NCBI RefSeq assembly: GCF_964340395.1
Contig: NC_135554.1
Location: 124,001-188,000 of the forward strand
Length of the DNA: 64,000 nucleotides
Source: Glandiceps talaboti
Lineage: Eukaryota > Hemichordata > Enteropneusta > Spengelidae
Reading direction: 5' to 3'
Shown here one piece after another: positions 49,435 to 60,959 of this stretch (the stretch's first letter is position 1; every line of letters starts with the position of its first letter). Made by a program: the position numbers and the translations under genes. Under the pieces are notes generated by a model. That model was given only the letters and a program-made list of their open reading frames with translations. It did not search any database and was not told the origin of the DNA.

Positions 49435-49600
49435 CTTGAGTACGTGTCGTTAATATGGACAAAGAAGTTCGTCTGGAGAAAATCATTTTCAAGGTAATAA
49501 AAGTGGATATATACGACATGTAAGTTTGCTATCACTGCTAAAACAGTCCAACATTTCCACGTTCTATTTACATTGACAACTTTCGTTGTGCATAGTAACT
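49435..49600 (-). pseudogene. Membrane-anchor exon, paralogue of 50960-51210
   Basis: The minus strand reads NVNRTWKCWTVLAVIANLHV, then VYIHFYYLENDFL and HINDTYSR up to a donor AG/GTAAGATAG at 49435. It aligns residue by residue with the exon ending at 50960, including the donor and part of the intron. Two compensating one-base indels change EMLA to KCWT and remove the Met there. A stop lies upstream in frame, so no start is available. A GC-rich stretch upstream (49620-49815) is open in another frame. Most likely a degraded tandem duplicate. Confidence 0.5.
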
Positions 49601-50645
49601 ATGTTCGACTTCTGAAAGTGAGTTGCTATTCGAACACATCGCGTTCTCCGCAGCACGGGCCTTGTCTCTCCAGAGGCTGGGTCCAGAGGCGCGGCTCCGT
49701 GATTGCTATGTCCACCAGGGCGACAGTAGGGAGCACTCAACGACATTCTAAGGAGAGGAAAACACGGGCTGACTCTTCCAACACCAGATTTACAAACTTC
49801 ACCCGCACGACGATTACGATTTAATAGAACGGCCACTGTTGTCAGTGATTAATTGAAAACTCTAGAAGTTCTTCTCATTATCAACATAACAAGTATGTTT
49901 ACATTGTCAATCGAAATCCAGGTGATTGTTTTAGTTACAAAGACAAATGAATGAAATGTAGATCTGTGTGTCATGAAATGGCCTATGTATCAACAGGTGG
50001 CAGTTGACAGTCAAAAGATGACACATACGTAATTACACTGTAAACCACTGGAATAAAACAAGAATTTAAAGTAAAAACAAATTTGGGCGCCCTTCATACC
50101 ATGGCTATGCATATATGTATCCATATACTTTGATATCTATATTCCGTATATATGTGTTCATATACATAACAGTATATACGTATACCCACACACTGTGTAA
50201 GTATAATTGTTCACACATATCGGTATCCCATATAGTATATGCCCACATACTATATGTATATTCATAAATATGATACAAGCTAAATACAACTTTGTTGGTG
50301 AACCAATGTATTGTGTTAAGCTTTTGTTCCAACACAAACGTGAAATTCGTGACTTGAAATTTTCGACTGAGGTAGAGATGGAGTGCGATACAAACTTCCA
50401 GTCACATATGACCCCTCTTTAAGCTCACGTGTCCGTAAGGTCACTAGTTTTGAATAATTGCTGACAAATAGTTCTGAACCCTGATTAAACCAAGTACAAC
50501 ATTTGAAGCAATACCCATATCCATCGGACTAAAGTTATTGATGAGGTCGTTTTCATGAAGACTGTTATCTCTCTTATCTCAGATCTCTTTCTCTGTACGA
50601 GTTCATTTTTGGATTTTGTAGCTGTTGTTGAGTGCCGTCAAGTAT

Positions 50646-50769
50646 TTAATTTCTTTTCTCATGATCTTCGAGTTTCTCTTCTACTCCGTCTTGTTTGTCA
50701 TAAACTCCCCTCTGCTTCTGTTCAAGTTCTGTCTTCCATTTGTTCAATTCTTCAATTTTTCACGATTCC
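50646..50769 (-). CDS. Coiled-coil exon with in-frame TGA, next to the anchor exon
   Basis: A strong acceptor (TTTCTTTTTATCATTTCAACAG) on the minus strand opens this exon at 50769, about 190 bp after the donor at 50959. Joined in phase 2 the reading is MYSR-ES, then TGA (50762-50760). The same frame then continues KIEELNKWKTELEQKQRGVY and DKQDGVEEKLEDHEKRN to TAA at 50648-50646. The 37 codons after the TGA form an amphipathic, highly charged coiled-coil-like helix, which suggests the frame was real. The TGA may be a nonsense mutation, a sequencing error, or recoding. A C-terminal coiled coil after a signal anchor is a plausible layout for a small type II membrane protein. Not identified. Confidence 0.4.
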
Positions 50770-50959
50770 CTGTTGAAATGATAAAAAGAAATTAATCATA
50801 CATAAATTTATGGGTTGTCTTTTGATCAGCGATTCATTACTCTATGTATAGACATAGTACAAACAACGCTCCATAACTTTGGAGAATAAAATCAGCGAAA
50901 GTATTGAAAATATATACCTTTGGATATCTTATTTGACAAGAAAAGAATTCCTATCTTAC

Positions 50960-51210
50960 CTTGAGTACATGTTGTTAACATTGACAAAGAAGCTTGTCTT
51001 GAGAAAATAATTTTCAAGGTAATATAAGTGGATATATACGACACATAAGTTTGCTATCACTGCTAAAACAGCCAACATTTCCCACGTTCTATAAACACTG
51101 ACATCCTTCGATTCGTTGCTCTCGAACTTCGTGTTTTGTCTGCCAGAATTGTGAGGAGGGACATAGCTTTGTCCGTCTAGGGACAAGACTCTCCTTCTAG
51201 GGATTTCTAC
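50960..51210 (-). CDS. Membrane-anchor exon of an unidentified gene
   Basis: The open frame on the minus strand runs from an in-frame stop near 51223 to a strong donor (AG/GTAAGATAG) at 50960. It reads RRRVLSLDGQSYVPPHNSGR, then a polar segment, then RTWEMLAVLAVIANLCVVYI followed by HLYYLENYFLK and NVNNMYSR. One hydrophobic stretch of about 21 residues follows a polar N-terminal part, like a signal anchor of a type II membrane protein. There is no Met before EMLAVL. Translation may start at that Met, giving a cleavable-signal-like N-terminus, or an upstream exon may supply the start. The exon ends in phase 2 and fits the acceptor at 50769. A diverged copy is at 49435-49600. Function unknown. 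Confidence 0.5.
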
Positions 51211-51223
51211 GTTAAATTGCTAA

Positions 51224-52842
51224 TTCATTGCTTTCCGTGAATTATCAAGTTCAACTATTTGCTTAGTTATCGTTAACAAATATTTGTGAATTGCGTGGGT
51301 ATTTTTGTCTGAAGCTATCGGGTTTATTCTGTCTATGTGAACTTTCTTTTCTCTATTCCAGTGTACGGTAACTCCACGGCAGTTTTATTATAGCTATGTT
51401 ATACTCTGTCTAAACTTGCCAGTAACATTTATTGTTGTTGAGAAAAAGTCGTCCCATTTTATATCCGTCGATTTAAATCGCCTGTTCATATTTTGTATTT
51501 GATAAAATGAGACGTAATGTCATTTAAGAATAACGTACTGTATTCATGTAAATTATTTGAAATTGATCCGGTGGTGTTTTTTGAAAGTCAATTCATGTTT
51601 GCTTTTTGTATTGAAATGTTTTGTATCAACTGTTTATTTATGTTAACGAGTGAGATTACACTCTCATATTCAGAGTAGGCTATTGTAATTTATTATAACA
51701 TTTGTTTTAACCGCAATTAGTGCCCATGGTGTCGGTGACCTGCCCCGTCTCCTAAGTCTGTGTAGCTTATTACACAGATATATACTAATGTGTGAACACA
51801 TACATACAGTACACATATGATATGCGGTAGCATTCATTTTCGCTGCCAATAGGTGGCGATGTGATAACAATTGCTGGCGGTTCAAATAGATGCGCAACTT
51901 TGGTGATTTTCAATCTTAGATCGCTCAATGAAAAACAAATACTAGACATTTGAACATTACTCAAAGAAAACCAGACTATACTAAAGAGTGACTTTTCCCT
52001 TAGTTGATAAACGTGAATTATCAATCAAAGCGTTAAATTGTGCACTCAGTCGCGAAATAAATAGTGACATTATTATTATTATTATTATTATATTATAACG
52101 TATAACTCTTTTAAACGGTCGTTATCTGATTTTTTTATATCTTTCTTCAGTATATTACAATGTAAATGGTACTTACAGTATTATATATACTACCAAGGAA
52201 ACTTAACCATCTCTTGGTATTCATAACGCAAGCCCAATATTTGATGCATAAACAATTAGATGACATCTTATCAATTTAGCATTAACTATAATAGAATGTT
52301 GAAGAAATCCCCTGTATAAATTATCTTAAATTATGTAGAACGCCCTCAAATGTGTGCACTGAAACTAATATAATACAATAGTTTATTGTATATTTTGTAA
52401 ATCATTCTGGAATTAAGAGAAAACATGGAATATAGACTATAACTGATTTTAAACGGGAGGAAAATAATGCAATTGCTGAAATACAACTAAAAATGTTTTC
52501 TTGTATCCCGGATTGTAAAAACTGCGACGTTAACATAGAGATGTGGAAAATCGCAGTTACGTTTATGTCTGAACTATTTATGGAACACATGTTTACATTA
52601 CATTCTGGGATTATTACTTGCGTCAGCTTTTTTGTAAAAAAAATAAATAAGCTTACTAAATTATATTGATGACGTGTTGAGGAGTCAATGGATATGGGAT
52701 GGAAACTTGTATATAAGCTAGACGACAACAAATAAGTCTGAAGCCGTGTTCAGTAATCAATAATGTAAAAACTGTCACCATAAAAAGACAGTAAATCTGA
52801 CTGACAGCGTATAAATTCTCAAAAAAAATTCTTTTAATACAG
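51224..52842. other. No recognisable gene
   Basis: AT-rich, with an ATT trinucleotide run at about 52069-52095. A 109-codon open frame on the minus strand (52731-52402) lacks motifs and is probably chance. Confidence 0.45.
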
Positions 52843-53080
52843 GTCAACAGAGGTACTGGTGATACTGAATTGTGTCGCCAATAAATGTACGTTCGATGCT
52901 GCAGGTACCGGTGAAATCGTACTGATCGTATTTACATTTTATGACATGTTATACTTACGGAATGTAATTCAAACGGGGGAAACACATCCTGACTTCTGCG
53001 TTCTGAGCACTTTCGCAAACGTATATTGCCAAATTTCCGTATTTGCATTTCGAGACAAACAATTTATTAGTGTAGTGTGA
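52843..53080 (+). CDS. Candidate 3' exon, unidentified
   Basis: An acceptor (AATTCTTTTAATACAG) ends at 52842. In frame from it reads STEVLVILNCVANKCTFDAA, GTGEIVLIVFTFYDM, ETHPDFCVLSTFANVYC and FAFRDKQFISVV to TGA at 53080: about 78 codons with normal composition and several CpG-containing codons. No family recognised and no upstream exon found. The opposite strand is also open over much of this stretch, which lowers confidence. Confidence 0.25.
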
Positions 53081-53162
53081 ACCCCCGTGTATGTTATGCA
53101 ATGATGTTTTTTGAAATACTTGTAAATTCACAGAAAGAAAACAATTTGTACTGTGCACTTTG

Positions 53163-53337
53163 ATTGGCTGTTTCTCATTACAACAGGTGCAATACCTCGC
53201 GTCACTATGAGTGGATATCATTAGACAATTGTTTCCCGCCAAAATGTCAATTCAAAGCTGGTGGTTTGGGGATGCCTTTATTGTGATTGGTTCTCATTGA
53301 CAATTGGAATTTAACACCTGGAGTTGTGTATATATAG
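53163..53337 (+). promoter_or_regulatory. TATA/CCAAT promoter
   Basis: TATATATAG at 53329-53337 is preceded by inverted CCAAT boxes (ATTGG) at 53163-53167, 53286-53290 and 53303-53307. The next ATG (53392) lies 55 bp after the TATA box, leaving room for transcription start near 53360. Confidence 0.5.
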
Positions 53338-53391
53338 AGAGTTATCCCGTTGTGAAAGCCGTCTTTGACCGCAGCTCACGCTACAAAAAAG

Positions 53392-53865
53392 ATGGATGCC
53401 CGATGCCTTTGCCTGCTGACACTGTATTACTTAGTTCTGTGCTACATACGTGACCTGGTGAGAGAAAGAACGGATGGAAGATTTTCTGGAAGTATGCTTG
53501 GTTTGGTCGAAGTGGTTTGTTGCAGTTTGAGAGGTTTGGTTGGAAGAAAGTTAGAAGAGAAGATGGTTATGTATTTCTGGGTGTATTTGCTGTCTGTACT
53601 ACATGTCATTGTCTGCCGCTGTATACGTCTACTACACGAATTGAAGTTGAATATAAGGACTGCCATGGATGACTTGAGAAGATGGAATTGGAGAATGCCT
53701 GAAGTGATGTCTACCTGTTGTTATGTTTGGATAAGTGACCTGTTATTTTTGTCTTTTGCACGTGGGTACTTTATAAGCGTTTGGTTAGGAGAACAATGGA
53801 AGACAGTTTGGCCAGTTTCATTGTTAATAAGTAGACAAAAATATAGCATTGGGGTGGGCAGATGA
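53392..53865 (+). CDS. Probable signal-peptide first exon, or 157-codon ORF
   Basis: ATG at 53392 has a favourable context (AAGATGG) just downstream of a TATA/CCAAT promoter. The first 22 codons (MDARCLCLLTLYYLVLCYIR, then DL) are a classic signal peptide or signal anchor: a short charged start followed by about 16 hydrophobic residues. They end in phase 0 at a good donor, CTG/GTGAGAG (53457/53458). The simplest reading is a short first exon of a secreted or membrane protein. The frame remains open past the donor to 53865, with further hydrophobic stretches (VMYFWVYLLSVLHVIVC, ISDLLFLSFARGYFISVWL). This could instead be an unspliced multi-pass protein, but Arg/Trp-rich G-rich sequence suggests intron. 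Not identified. Confidence 0.4.
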   Translation: MDARCLCLLTLYYLVLCYIRDLVRERTDGRFSGSMLGLVEVVCCSLRGLVGRKLEEKMVMYFWVYLLSVLHVIVCRCIRLLHELKLNIRTAMDDLRRWNWRMPEVMSTCCYVWISDLLFLSFARGYFISVWLGEQWKTVWPVSLLISRQKYSIGVGR

Positions 53866-54742
53866 AAAATTAGGATTAAAATGTTTTGCAATTGAGGGGA
53901 GGGGTTTTCATTTAGAAAAGTATCATGTTATCAAAATCAAAACACCAATTCCTGAAGAAAAAACAAACAAAAACAAAAAACATACAAAATACCCGCTCAA
54001 AATAAAACTATAAAAAAAAATTTAAAAAAAAAATTGGAGTATTTCTTTACCCTGGGAGCAGTTTTTATTTCATGTAATATTTTTTGTAAAATATAGGACT
54101 ATTTTTTTTTATCATGTGAGTCGTTCTTATTCCATGGAAGGATTTTTTTTTTAATTTGATTTTTTTTTTTTTTACCATGGAGTAGTTTTTATTTCATGGG
54201 AATAATTATTTTTACAATGGCAGTATAAATAAAAATAGAAATACAACGGTGTAAACCAAAATGCTCCAGTAGGTTGCAATTGGTTTTGCTAAATCTAAAA
54301 TTTGTGCACATCACTAAAACGAGTATTGCTAGCAGAAAAGTTTGATTCAATATTTATCAATTGAAATTTTGAACACAAATATTATGGTTATATTTCTATG
54401 TCAAGCAGAGATTACAATGTTTAGAAAAGGGAACAGAATTTGTCCAGCAAAAGCATTTTTAGTCCCCCAAAGTGTGTGACTATTACAATGGGCTTCCATC
54501 TGTCCGTAATATGTCATTTCTCTGACTTGTAATATCCGATTTCTTTCAAAACTGGCACAAAGGTGACATGTCATATGGAAAATATGCATGTCGTTCTTTT
54601 TTTCGACATATGCAAATGTAATTGGCGGCCATATTTGTAATCAAAAATCAATATTTAGTGCATAATTAATTCAACTAACTAGCTTTCTTTTGAAACCTGA
54701 CCTTGAGCAATTACAAAAATTACCATTCATGAATACATAGCT
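53866..54742. other. Low-complexity A/T tracts, no gene seen
   Basis: A- and T-rich runs (53960-54200) with degenerate repeats of TTTTTATTTCATG near 54062, 54127 and 54186. Around 54462-54660 a diverged relative of the 7528 family (GGCGGCCATATTTG-type phrase). Confidence 0.5.
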
Positions 54743-55965
54743 GGGGCAACTCCCATGAACCATATGGGGAGGGTCTGTTGGAAAGTTTGTATGTCATAAG
54801 GTATGACATAGGGTATATACTTTTCTGAGCCAGAAGATTTTGGAAAACCTTACCCATCTAGACTGGTAGATTTTATTTTAATTGTAGCTCAAAATGATTA
54901 TGTAATTTTCAAAATAATTCTTACAATTGCTAAAAGTAAGATTTCATTTCTCAAAAAAATAATTCTTTTGATCAGTTTTTAGGTATTACATCACATGAAC
55001 TAACATCGGCATGTATTATAGACCTGTATAGTATGTATTTTGAGTGATACAGTTGGTATAAGGAAGGGTCATACCCTTTTTAAGGTGTGTATTATGACAA
55101 CAGTTTGGGTTTTGGGGGTTTCAACATAGCCTCCCTATGTCATTTCACAAAGAGTTGCCCACCTCATCCTGGGATACATGGTCATGTGAACAAAATTAAT
55201 GAAAGTGGTTTATTTTGCCAATACTAGTTCAAAGAAGCACACTTAAGATAAATTTTCTTTGCCGGCCCTTCTATTAAATTCTATCTTAATAACAATAATG
55301 ATAATAATAACTTTAGGGTAATAATAATAACATATAATAAATAATCACTAATAAGTAATAAGTACTAATATAATAAATACTAATATATGATAAATACTAA
55401 TATATGATAAATAATAATATATAATAAATAAGCACATAATTAGGCACCAATGACTATTATAATTTCTAATTTTCCTTTCATAATTAATTGCACTTGAATT
55501 TGAAATAGTATTGGTATTATGGATTACTCTCATTAAACATGTTCATATGACAGGACAACTCTGTGTGAAATGATACTAGGAGGCTTTGCTGGGATCACCA
55601 AGCCCTTACTGTTGTCATACTACATACCCAAAAATGGAGACACTTTCTAATACCAACTTTATAGCACAAAATAGATACTGTACAGATCTATGATAGATAC
55701 AGACGTCTGTTTGTGTGATGAAATAGCTAAAAACTGATCAAATTAATTGTCTTTTGGAAAATGAAATCTCACTTTTAAGAATTGTAACAACTTTTTGAAA
55801 ATTAAAGAATTATTCTAAGCTGCAATTGAAGCAAAATATATCGGTCCAGTTGAGCATGGTTTTCCCAAGTATTCCAGCCCAGAAAAGAATACCCTGCTTT
55901 CTAGCAGACGTTCCCCATGTGGTCACCTATGGAAGTTGCACAGCCCCCCCCCCTCCCCCCCCCTC
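54743..55965. repeat. 1.2-kb imperfect palindrome (foldback element)
   Basis: The arm 54743-55234 matches the reverse complement of 55497-55965 over nearly its whole length, at roughly 70-75 percent by eye. Paired landmarks include GGAAAACC, TTGTAGCTCA/TTGCAGCTTA, AAGTAAGATTTCATT/AAGTGAGATTTCATT, TTGATCAGTTTTTA, ATGACAACAGT and TCATTTCACA. The loop (about 55260-55480) is an AT-rich TAATA/TATGATAAATA minisatellite. Extended TIR or foldback DNA element, old. Confidence 0.8.
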
Positions 55966-56421
55966 CCCATAGTTCTGCAAAAAATAATTTTAAATTCTCT
56001 GAAATAGGCCAAAAATACACATTATGATAACACATACAAATTCTACCCATTTTGTACAACTTTAATCAAAGCTATGTCATATTAATAAATTTGATAGTGT
56101 AAAAATGCTTTCGCTTGACTTATTCTTGATCAATTTTTCAGGGAGAAACAGTAAGACAATAAAAAATCATTTAATTATACAGTTTATGCAAATCTATACT
56201 TGCAGTTCTTTCTTTAGAGTAATTTCCCAAACCTGTGCAAGTGCACCCATTTCATAAAAAATTATTGTCTCCAAATTAGAACCATGAAAATTTGATGTCA
56301 GCCATATGGGAGCACTTTGGTAAATGTAATTTATATTGAATGTATTTCTTCATTATTTATCAATAAAACATAACATTAACAAAACTTTATTAATAAAATT
56401 TGCATGCAAGTTTATTTTCAG
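55966..56421. other. No recognisable gene
   Basis: AT-rich, preceded by C-rich runs at 55947-55968. Confidence 0.4.
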
Positions 56422-56640
56422 GAAGCCAGGCTCGACAAAGATGGACAAATGATAAGATAAGAAGACCCAAGACTGATTGATGTATTTGATTACTACGATA
56501 CTGAGGTGTATTTTACAGTTATGTTATCTTTTGAAGTGTAATTTATATATCAAATTGTATTTTCAAGTTATTTTATTAGTAGAACTGGAGGTTGGAGGAG
56601 TTTAGAAGAACAGAAAAACAGTTTCAGACATCAGCACCAA
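56422..56640 (+). other. Weak candidate exons on the + strand
   Basis: Acceptor TTTATTTTCAG at 56421 opens a segment readable as SQARQRWTNDKIRRPKTD in one frame or EARLDKDGQMIR in another, each hitting a stop. A second segment (56580-56640) lies between TTTTATTAG and an excellent donor CAA/GTAAGT and reads RTGGWRSLEEQKNSFRHQHQ. The splice sites are good, but the peptides are short and unidentified. Confidence 0.2.
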
Positions 56641-56959
56641 GTAAGTTTATGAGTTTTTTTTAGTATGTATGCCTGCATGAATGATTGCTCTTTTAACTCA
56701 CCCCCATCCCCACCCCACCCCTTCCAACATACAAACATTAAAAACATTACTTTCTGCATCTCCGGCACCGGTCATCATATTCGCGTCATCATCTACCTCG
56801 CATCTCGGTCCGTTGTCGTCGCTGCGCGTGATCACATATTACATATTGACATATACATACAGCACCCCATTGATTTTCTGTTATCCCATTTCAGTATGTC
56901 TGGTTTGTTACTGTGGTTTTTGGTTTTCTCTGACTAGATGGGTCTCTATGGTTGATTAG

Positions 56960-57112
56960 TTTGTCGGTTGGTTGGCAATGGTTGGTTAGTTGTTTGGTTG
57001 GCAATGGTTGGTTGGCAATGGTTTGTTGGTTGGTTGGTTGGCAATGTTTTGTTGGTTGGTTGGTTGGCAATGGTTTGTTGGTTGTTTGGCAATGGTTCGT
57101 TGGTTAGTCCTT
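56960..57112 (+). repeat. GGTTGGTTGGCAATGG minisatellite
   Basis: Irregular repeats of GGTTGGTTGGCAATGGTTTG. Flanking CpG-rich stretches (56760-56830 and 57183-57252) resemble each other and share CGCTGCGCGT, so the unit may be part of a larger degenerate duplication of about 420 bp. Confidence 0.85.
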
Positions 57113-57615
57113 CTGTTGGTTATATTTTTCATTTGTTGTTCATGGTCTTTCTCTCATAACAAACACACATACACCTCACAAACTTCCGCAGTTTTGCCGT
57201 CGTCTCAATTTCCGCCGTGTCTCGATCCGCTTTTATTCGCTGCGCGTACACATTCAACAGTTACATTACACCAATACAATCAAGTCCCCATCCCTTTTAA
57301 CTTTCTGTATGTTTGGTTTAGAGTTATAATGGCACATTCCATTATAACTCTATTCATGATTTGCTGTTAAGCATTATGTGTATGTGTGTTACCCCTCCCC
57401 ATGAAAATAAAGAAAAACGTTGAATCAGGTGTCCGCTTGTATGGTGAGTCGAATTGGCGACAATGAGTTGCGTTGGCTGCAATGATACCCCTAGCATTGA
57501 CTAGATAATATGGATTTTAGAGTAATCAATTTTGAATGCTGCCCAAATTCCACCGAGCTCATAGAGCTATCAATCATTTAATCAATTTCACCACAAACGT
57601 TAAAAAATTATCAAT

Positions 57616-57740
57616 TATATCAATCAATCAATCAATCAATCAATCAATTTTTATTGCATAACAACATGCCATAGCAAGCATGGTAAAGCATACCAAAATA
57701 ACATACAGAAATAAAGTGAATTCGATACTATTTACATCAA
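57616..57740 (-). mobile_element. 3' tail of a LINE (minus orientation)
   Basis: The minus strand reads GCATGTTGTTATGCAATAAA, AATTGATTGA and then (TTGA)n. This is the short octamer-type microsatellite tail typical of CR1/L2-type elements. No ORF is attached. Confidence 0.5.
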
Positions 57741-58860
57741 GAAATTTTCCAAGAGGAAGTTTTATCATCAGAAGTCAAAATGTGCTAAAATTAAACTAAA
57801 ATTTATGTAATAAAATTAAATATCAAACTCTTCAAAATCCAGGGGACCATATTGCCAGAATTACCATACGAGTATGACTACATTCTCAGTCTAAATAATT
57901 GTTGGCATAATGACCAAGAGAAAGTACTATCGTATCTGGCTGTGTATTTCAAGGCAATATCTATTACATAGTACGTCTGCAGAATATCAAATATACATCA
58001 CCTACACCTAACAGCTATGAATGGTAAGTGTCATCTATAAATTCTTTACTAACTTTTTGTTGTTCATCTACAATTGATTTGTAATGTCAATAATGCAGAT
58101 GAAAAATGATGTAGCCTCAAATATTCATCTGAAAGTTATTGATACAGTGACAAATTTTCATAAGTCTTCATCAAAGACAGTCACCAGTATTTCAACTTAC
58201 AAGTTAATGCTGAATTTGTTGTGACAAATATGATCAAAATTTTGTCATCATTGGCAAGGTCACCAAAAAAAAGCAATGTCAAGGTCTTGAAGCTCATTAT
58301 AAATAACACTGGTTAAGTAATTTAATTTTGATTTCTATGTATTAAACTGCTAGTACAGTCTGGGTTAGTGCACAAAATGTCAAATTTGACAATAAATATA
58401 GCCGCCATTCAACCATTATTGCCAATGTCAAAGTAGCCTGCATATGTGGATTACTGTTTCTGACATCCCATGGCATTGCTTTGGACAAATCTTCACATCA
58501 ACATAATAAAGGTGAATAATCGGAAGATTTCCCCAAGATGGGTCTGTTTGTGACTGGAACCCCTAACAATTGATCAAGTAGATTGGTAGATGTTTTCAAC
58601 TTGGGCTGCACACCTTTGTATGAAATACAGGTGAGTATACAATGATAGAGGGATGCATGCATGCACACACAAACAGACACATGGACATGTGCATTTGACC
58701 AAATACAGTAGCCCCCCCCCCCAACCCCTACTTCATCACCGGGCTTCGTCCATTGGGGATAAATATTTGGGTGAAAATACCCATTGTCTTGAAGATGTCA
58801 ACAAAGTTAGTCCCAACAAAATAATGATCGTACTTAAAATATGGCTCTACGGCTATTGAC
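57741..58860. other. No recognisable gene
   Basis: AT-rich. Poly-C near 58712. Nothing supported. Confidence 0.4.
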
Positions 58861-59125
58861 TAGCCCCTGGTAATAGTACTACTACAAGAAATGTGGAAAT
58901 TGAATACTAGCACTCGGTAATAGCACTACTACAAGAAATGTGGAAATTGAATACTAGCACTCGGTAATAGCACTACTACAAGAAATGTGGAAATTGAATA
59001 CTAGCACTCGGTAATAGCACTACTACAAGAAATGTGGAAATTGAATACTAGCACTCGGTAATAGCACTATTGTAAGAAATGTGGGAATTGAATACTCGCA
59101 CCCAGCAATAGCACTAGTACTATTG
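58861..59125 (+). repeat. 47-bp tandem repeat, about 5-6 units
   Basis: GGTAATAGCACTACTACAAG and AAATGTGGAAATTGAATACT recur every 47 bp. The first and last units are diverged. Confidence 0.97.
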
Positions 59126-60205
59126 CAAGAAGTGTTGGAATTGAATCCAACTTTTACCAATTTTCAGAATGTTGAATTCTCCAACAGATTTCCTCCACAA
59201 ATTACTAATATTGTTGAAAAAAGTTTTGCCCTTATAGCCAGATCTATAGATGCCATGTGATGGAGTCGGTATTATCTCCTTTTCACTACTTGGCTGACTA
59301 TCTTTAAACTATAAAACAATAATAAATATGATGTGTACACCTCATAACCAAATGTCCTGTTTGCAAATGTACTGCCCCATTTATAGTGAGATTGGGGATT
59401 ACAATGTGAGATTACCATCCAAGGGTTATTATCCAATGCATTAAGGGGGGTAAACTAAAGGGCAAGTTTCTACTAATGGAAATAAAGGCATTTTGTATAT
59501 AAACACTGTAATCTGAAGTCACTTCATGATTTTACATCACTTATGTTATGCACAGTTGCCTAGAAATACATATTTGAAACTTTCTCCTTATTCACTGTTC
59601 ACGTTAGCTCCTTGTGATGGGCAAGCATTGCCTCATGGGAGTCCTACTCAATAGCAATCAATACATGAAAATAATCAAACTGAGTCTATGTCTCTATAAC
59701 ATTTTGTAGGTACATGTGCAGTTGGGGTAATTTTTGGTGCATGCTCATGTAGGGAGGTGTCCAGAGCACTCTATAATACTATGCAACTACTATACAAGTA
59801 ATTGAATTGCAGAATCCAAACTTGGTGTTCAGTCATACATGCATGTATATACATGAAGTGTAACTTAAAATAGAATGGATTTACCAGCATATTGCACATA
59901 TAATTGTTCCATGTATATGATTTAATAAAAGGGTGATCACAGTAATAATTCAAACATATTCTATACAATTTCAAATAATCAAAATGCTATTTAAATGATT
60001 TGTTAATTTAAACTAAAATTTACAAATTTAAAACTTCCACAAATGTCATTCTTGGTGTATGTTTTTCTTCAAGATTAGATAAATATCTTATATCGATTAC
60101 TGTAAATGACAAAGTTGATTCAAGTTTGTGTATTACAGATAACAAGATGTAAATATTTTAAATGGGAAAATTAGATATTTATTTCCCAAATATTTCTTCT
60201 TTCAG
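59126..60205. other. No recognisable gene
   Basis: AT-rich. No coding segment seen before the candidate exon at 60206. Confidence 0.4.
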
Positions 60206-60282
60206 CCATGGAAAACACGAGTGACCTAAGGGGCCTTGTCAAGAGTCTGAAGATGATCAGTGACAAAACTCTTGGTTCATGA
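60206..60282 (+). CDS. Weak candidate terminal exon
   Basis: A strong acceptor (TATTTCTTCTTTCAG) is followed by CC-ATG and the frame MENTSDLRGLVKSLKMISDK, then TLGS and TGA. A pyrimidine tract of this quality directly before a clean frame suggests a last coding exon, but 24 codons cannot establish it. A second possible exon follows at 60404-60451 (TATTTTTAG; TSSSDIDTGGPDRMIG; GG/GTATAT), though its phase does not fit this one directly. Confidence 0.25.
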
Positions 60283-60451
60283 GTATTTTCCTTTTGATTG
60301 AAGGAAAATATGGAAGAATAACATATTTATACCTTCTCCGGCATAATTTATGAAATATTGGCATAATTAATGGGGATTGAAAGGTTTTGATTTGTATTTT
60401 TAGCACTTCATCCAGTGACATAGACACAGGTGGTCCAGACAGAATGATTGG

Positions 60452-60959
60452 GTATATCTACATTTTCTGTTTGAACACAATAACTTGGTTTGTACATTGT
60501 CTATAAATACATGTAAATAAGATGCAATTGTACAAATAGCCATTGGATAGCTGAATGCATCCCTTGAAATAGAAATAATTAATTATTAAGTTGACAGACT
60601 CAAATATCATTTTGCATCATAAAATGTACAAAACATAAAACATATATTTTGTACAAAACATATCATTTCTTTGATCAGACAACCACAACACATTGACTGA
60701 AAACTGTTAAAACACCAACAATTATAGTGGTCATCATTATCCATAAGCAGTACAGAAACAGGTTGAAATCATGATTACCACTGAGGGTACTGAGTTTTGG
60801 GTATGGACCATAAAATCAATTTGATTTTATTTATTGTGTATATAGCTACAAAAATAATTGATCGGCAGGTGATGTGATACTGTACACAGTGTACAATATT
60901 ATGTTAGTATAAATAAAAATAAGTTTGGACCTAACAAAACATTTTTTTAAACATTCCAA
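60452..60959. other. No recognisable gene
   Basis: AT-rich, nothing supported. Confidence 0.4.

Noticed and set aside
52402-52731. 109-codon open frame on the minus strand
   Set aside because: Ser/Ile/Phe-rich, no Met-anchored or splice-anchored start, no recognised domain. Consistent with chance in AT-rich DNA.
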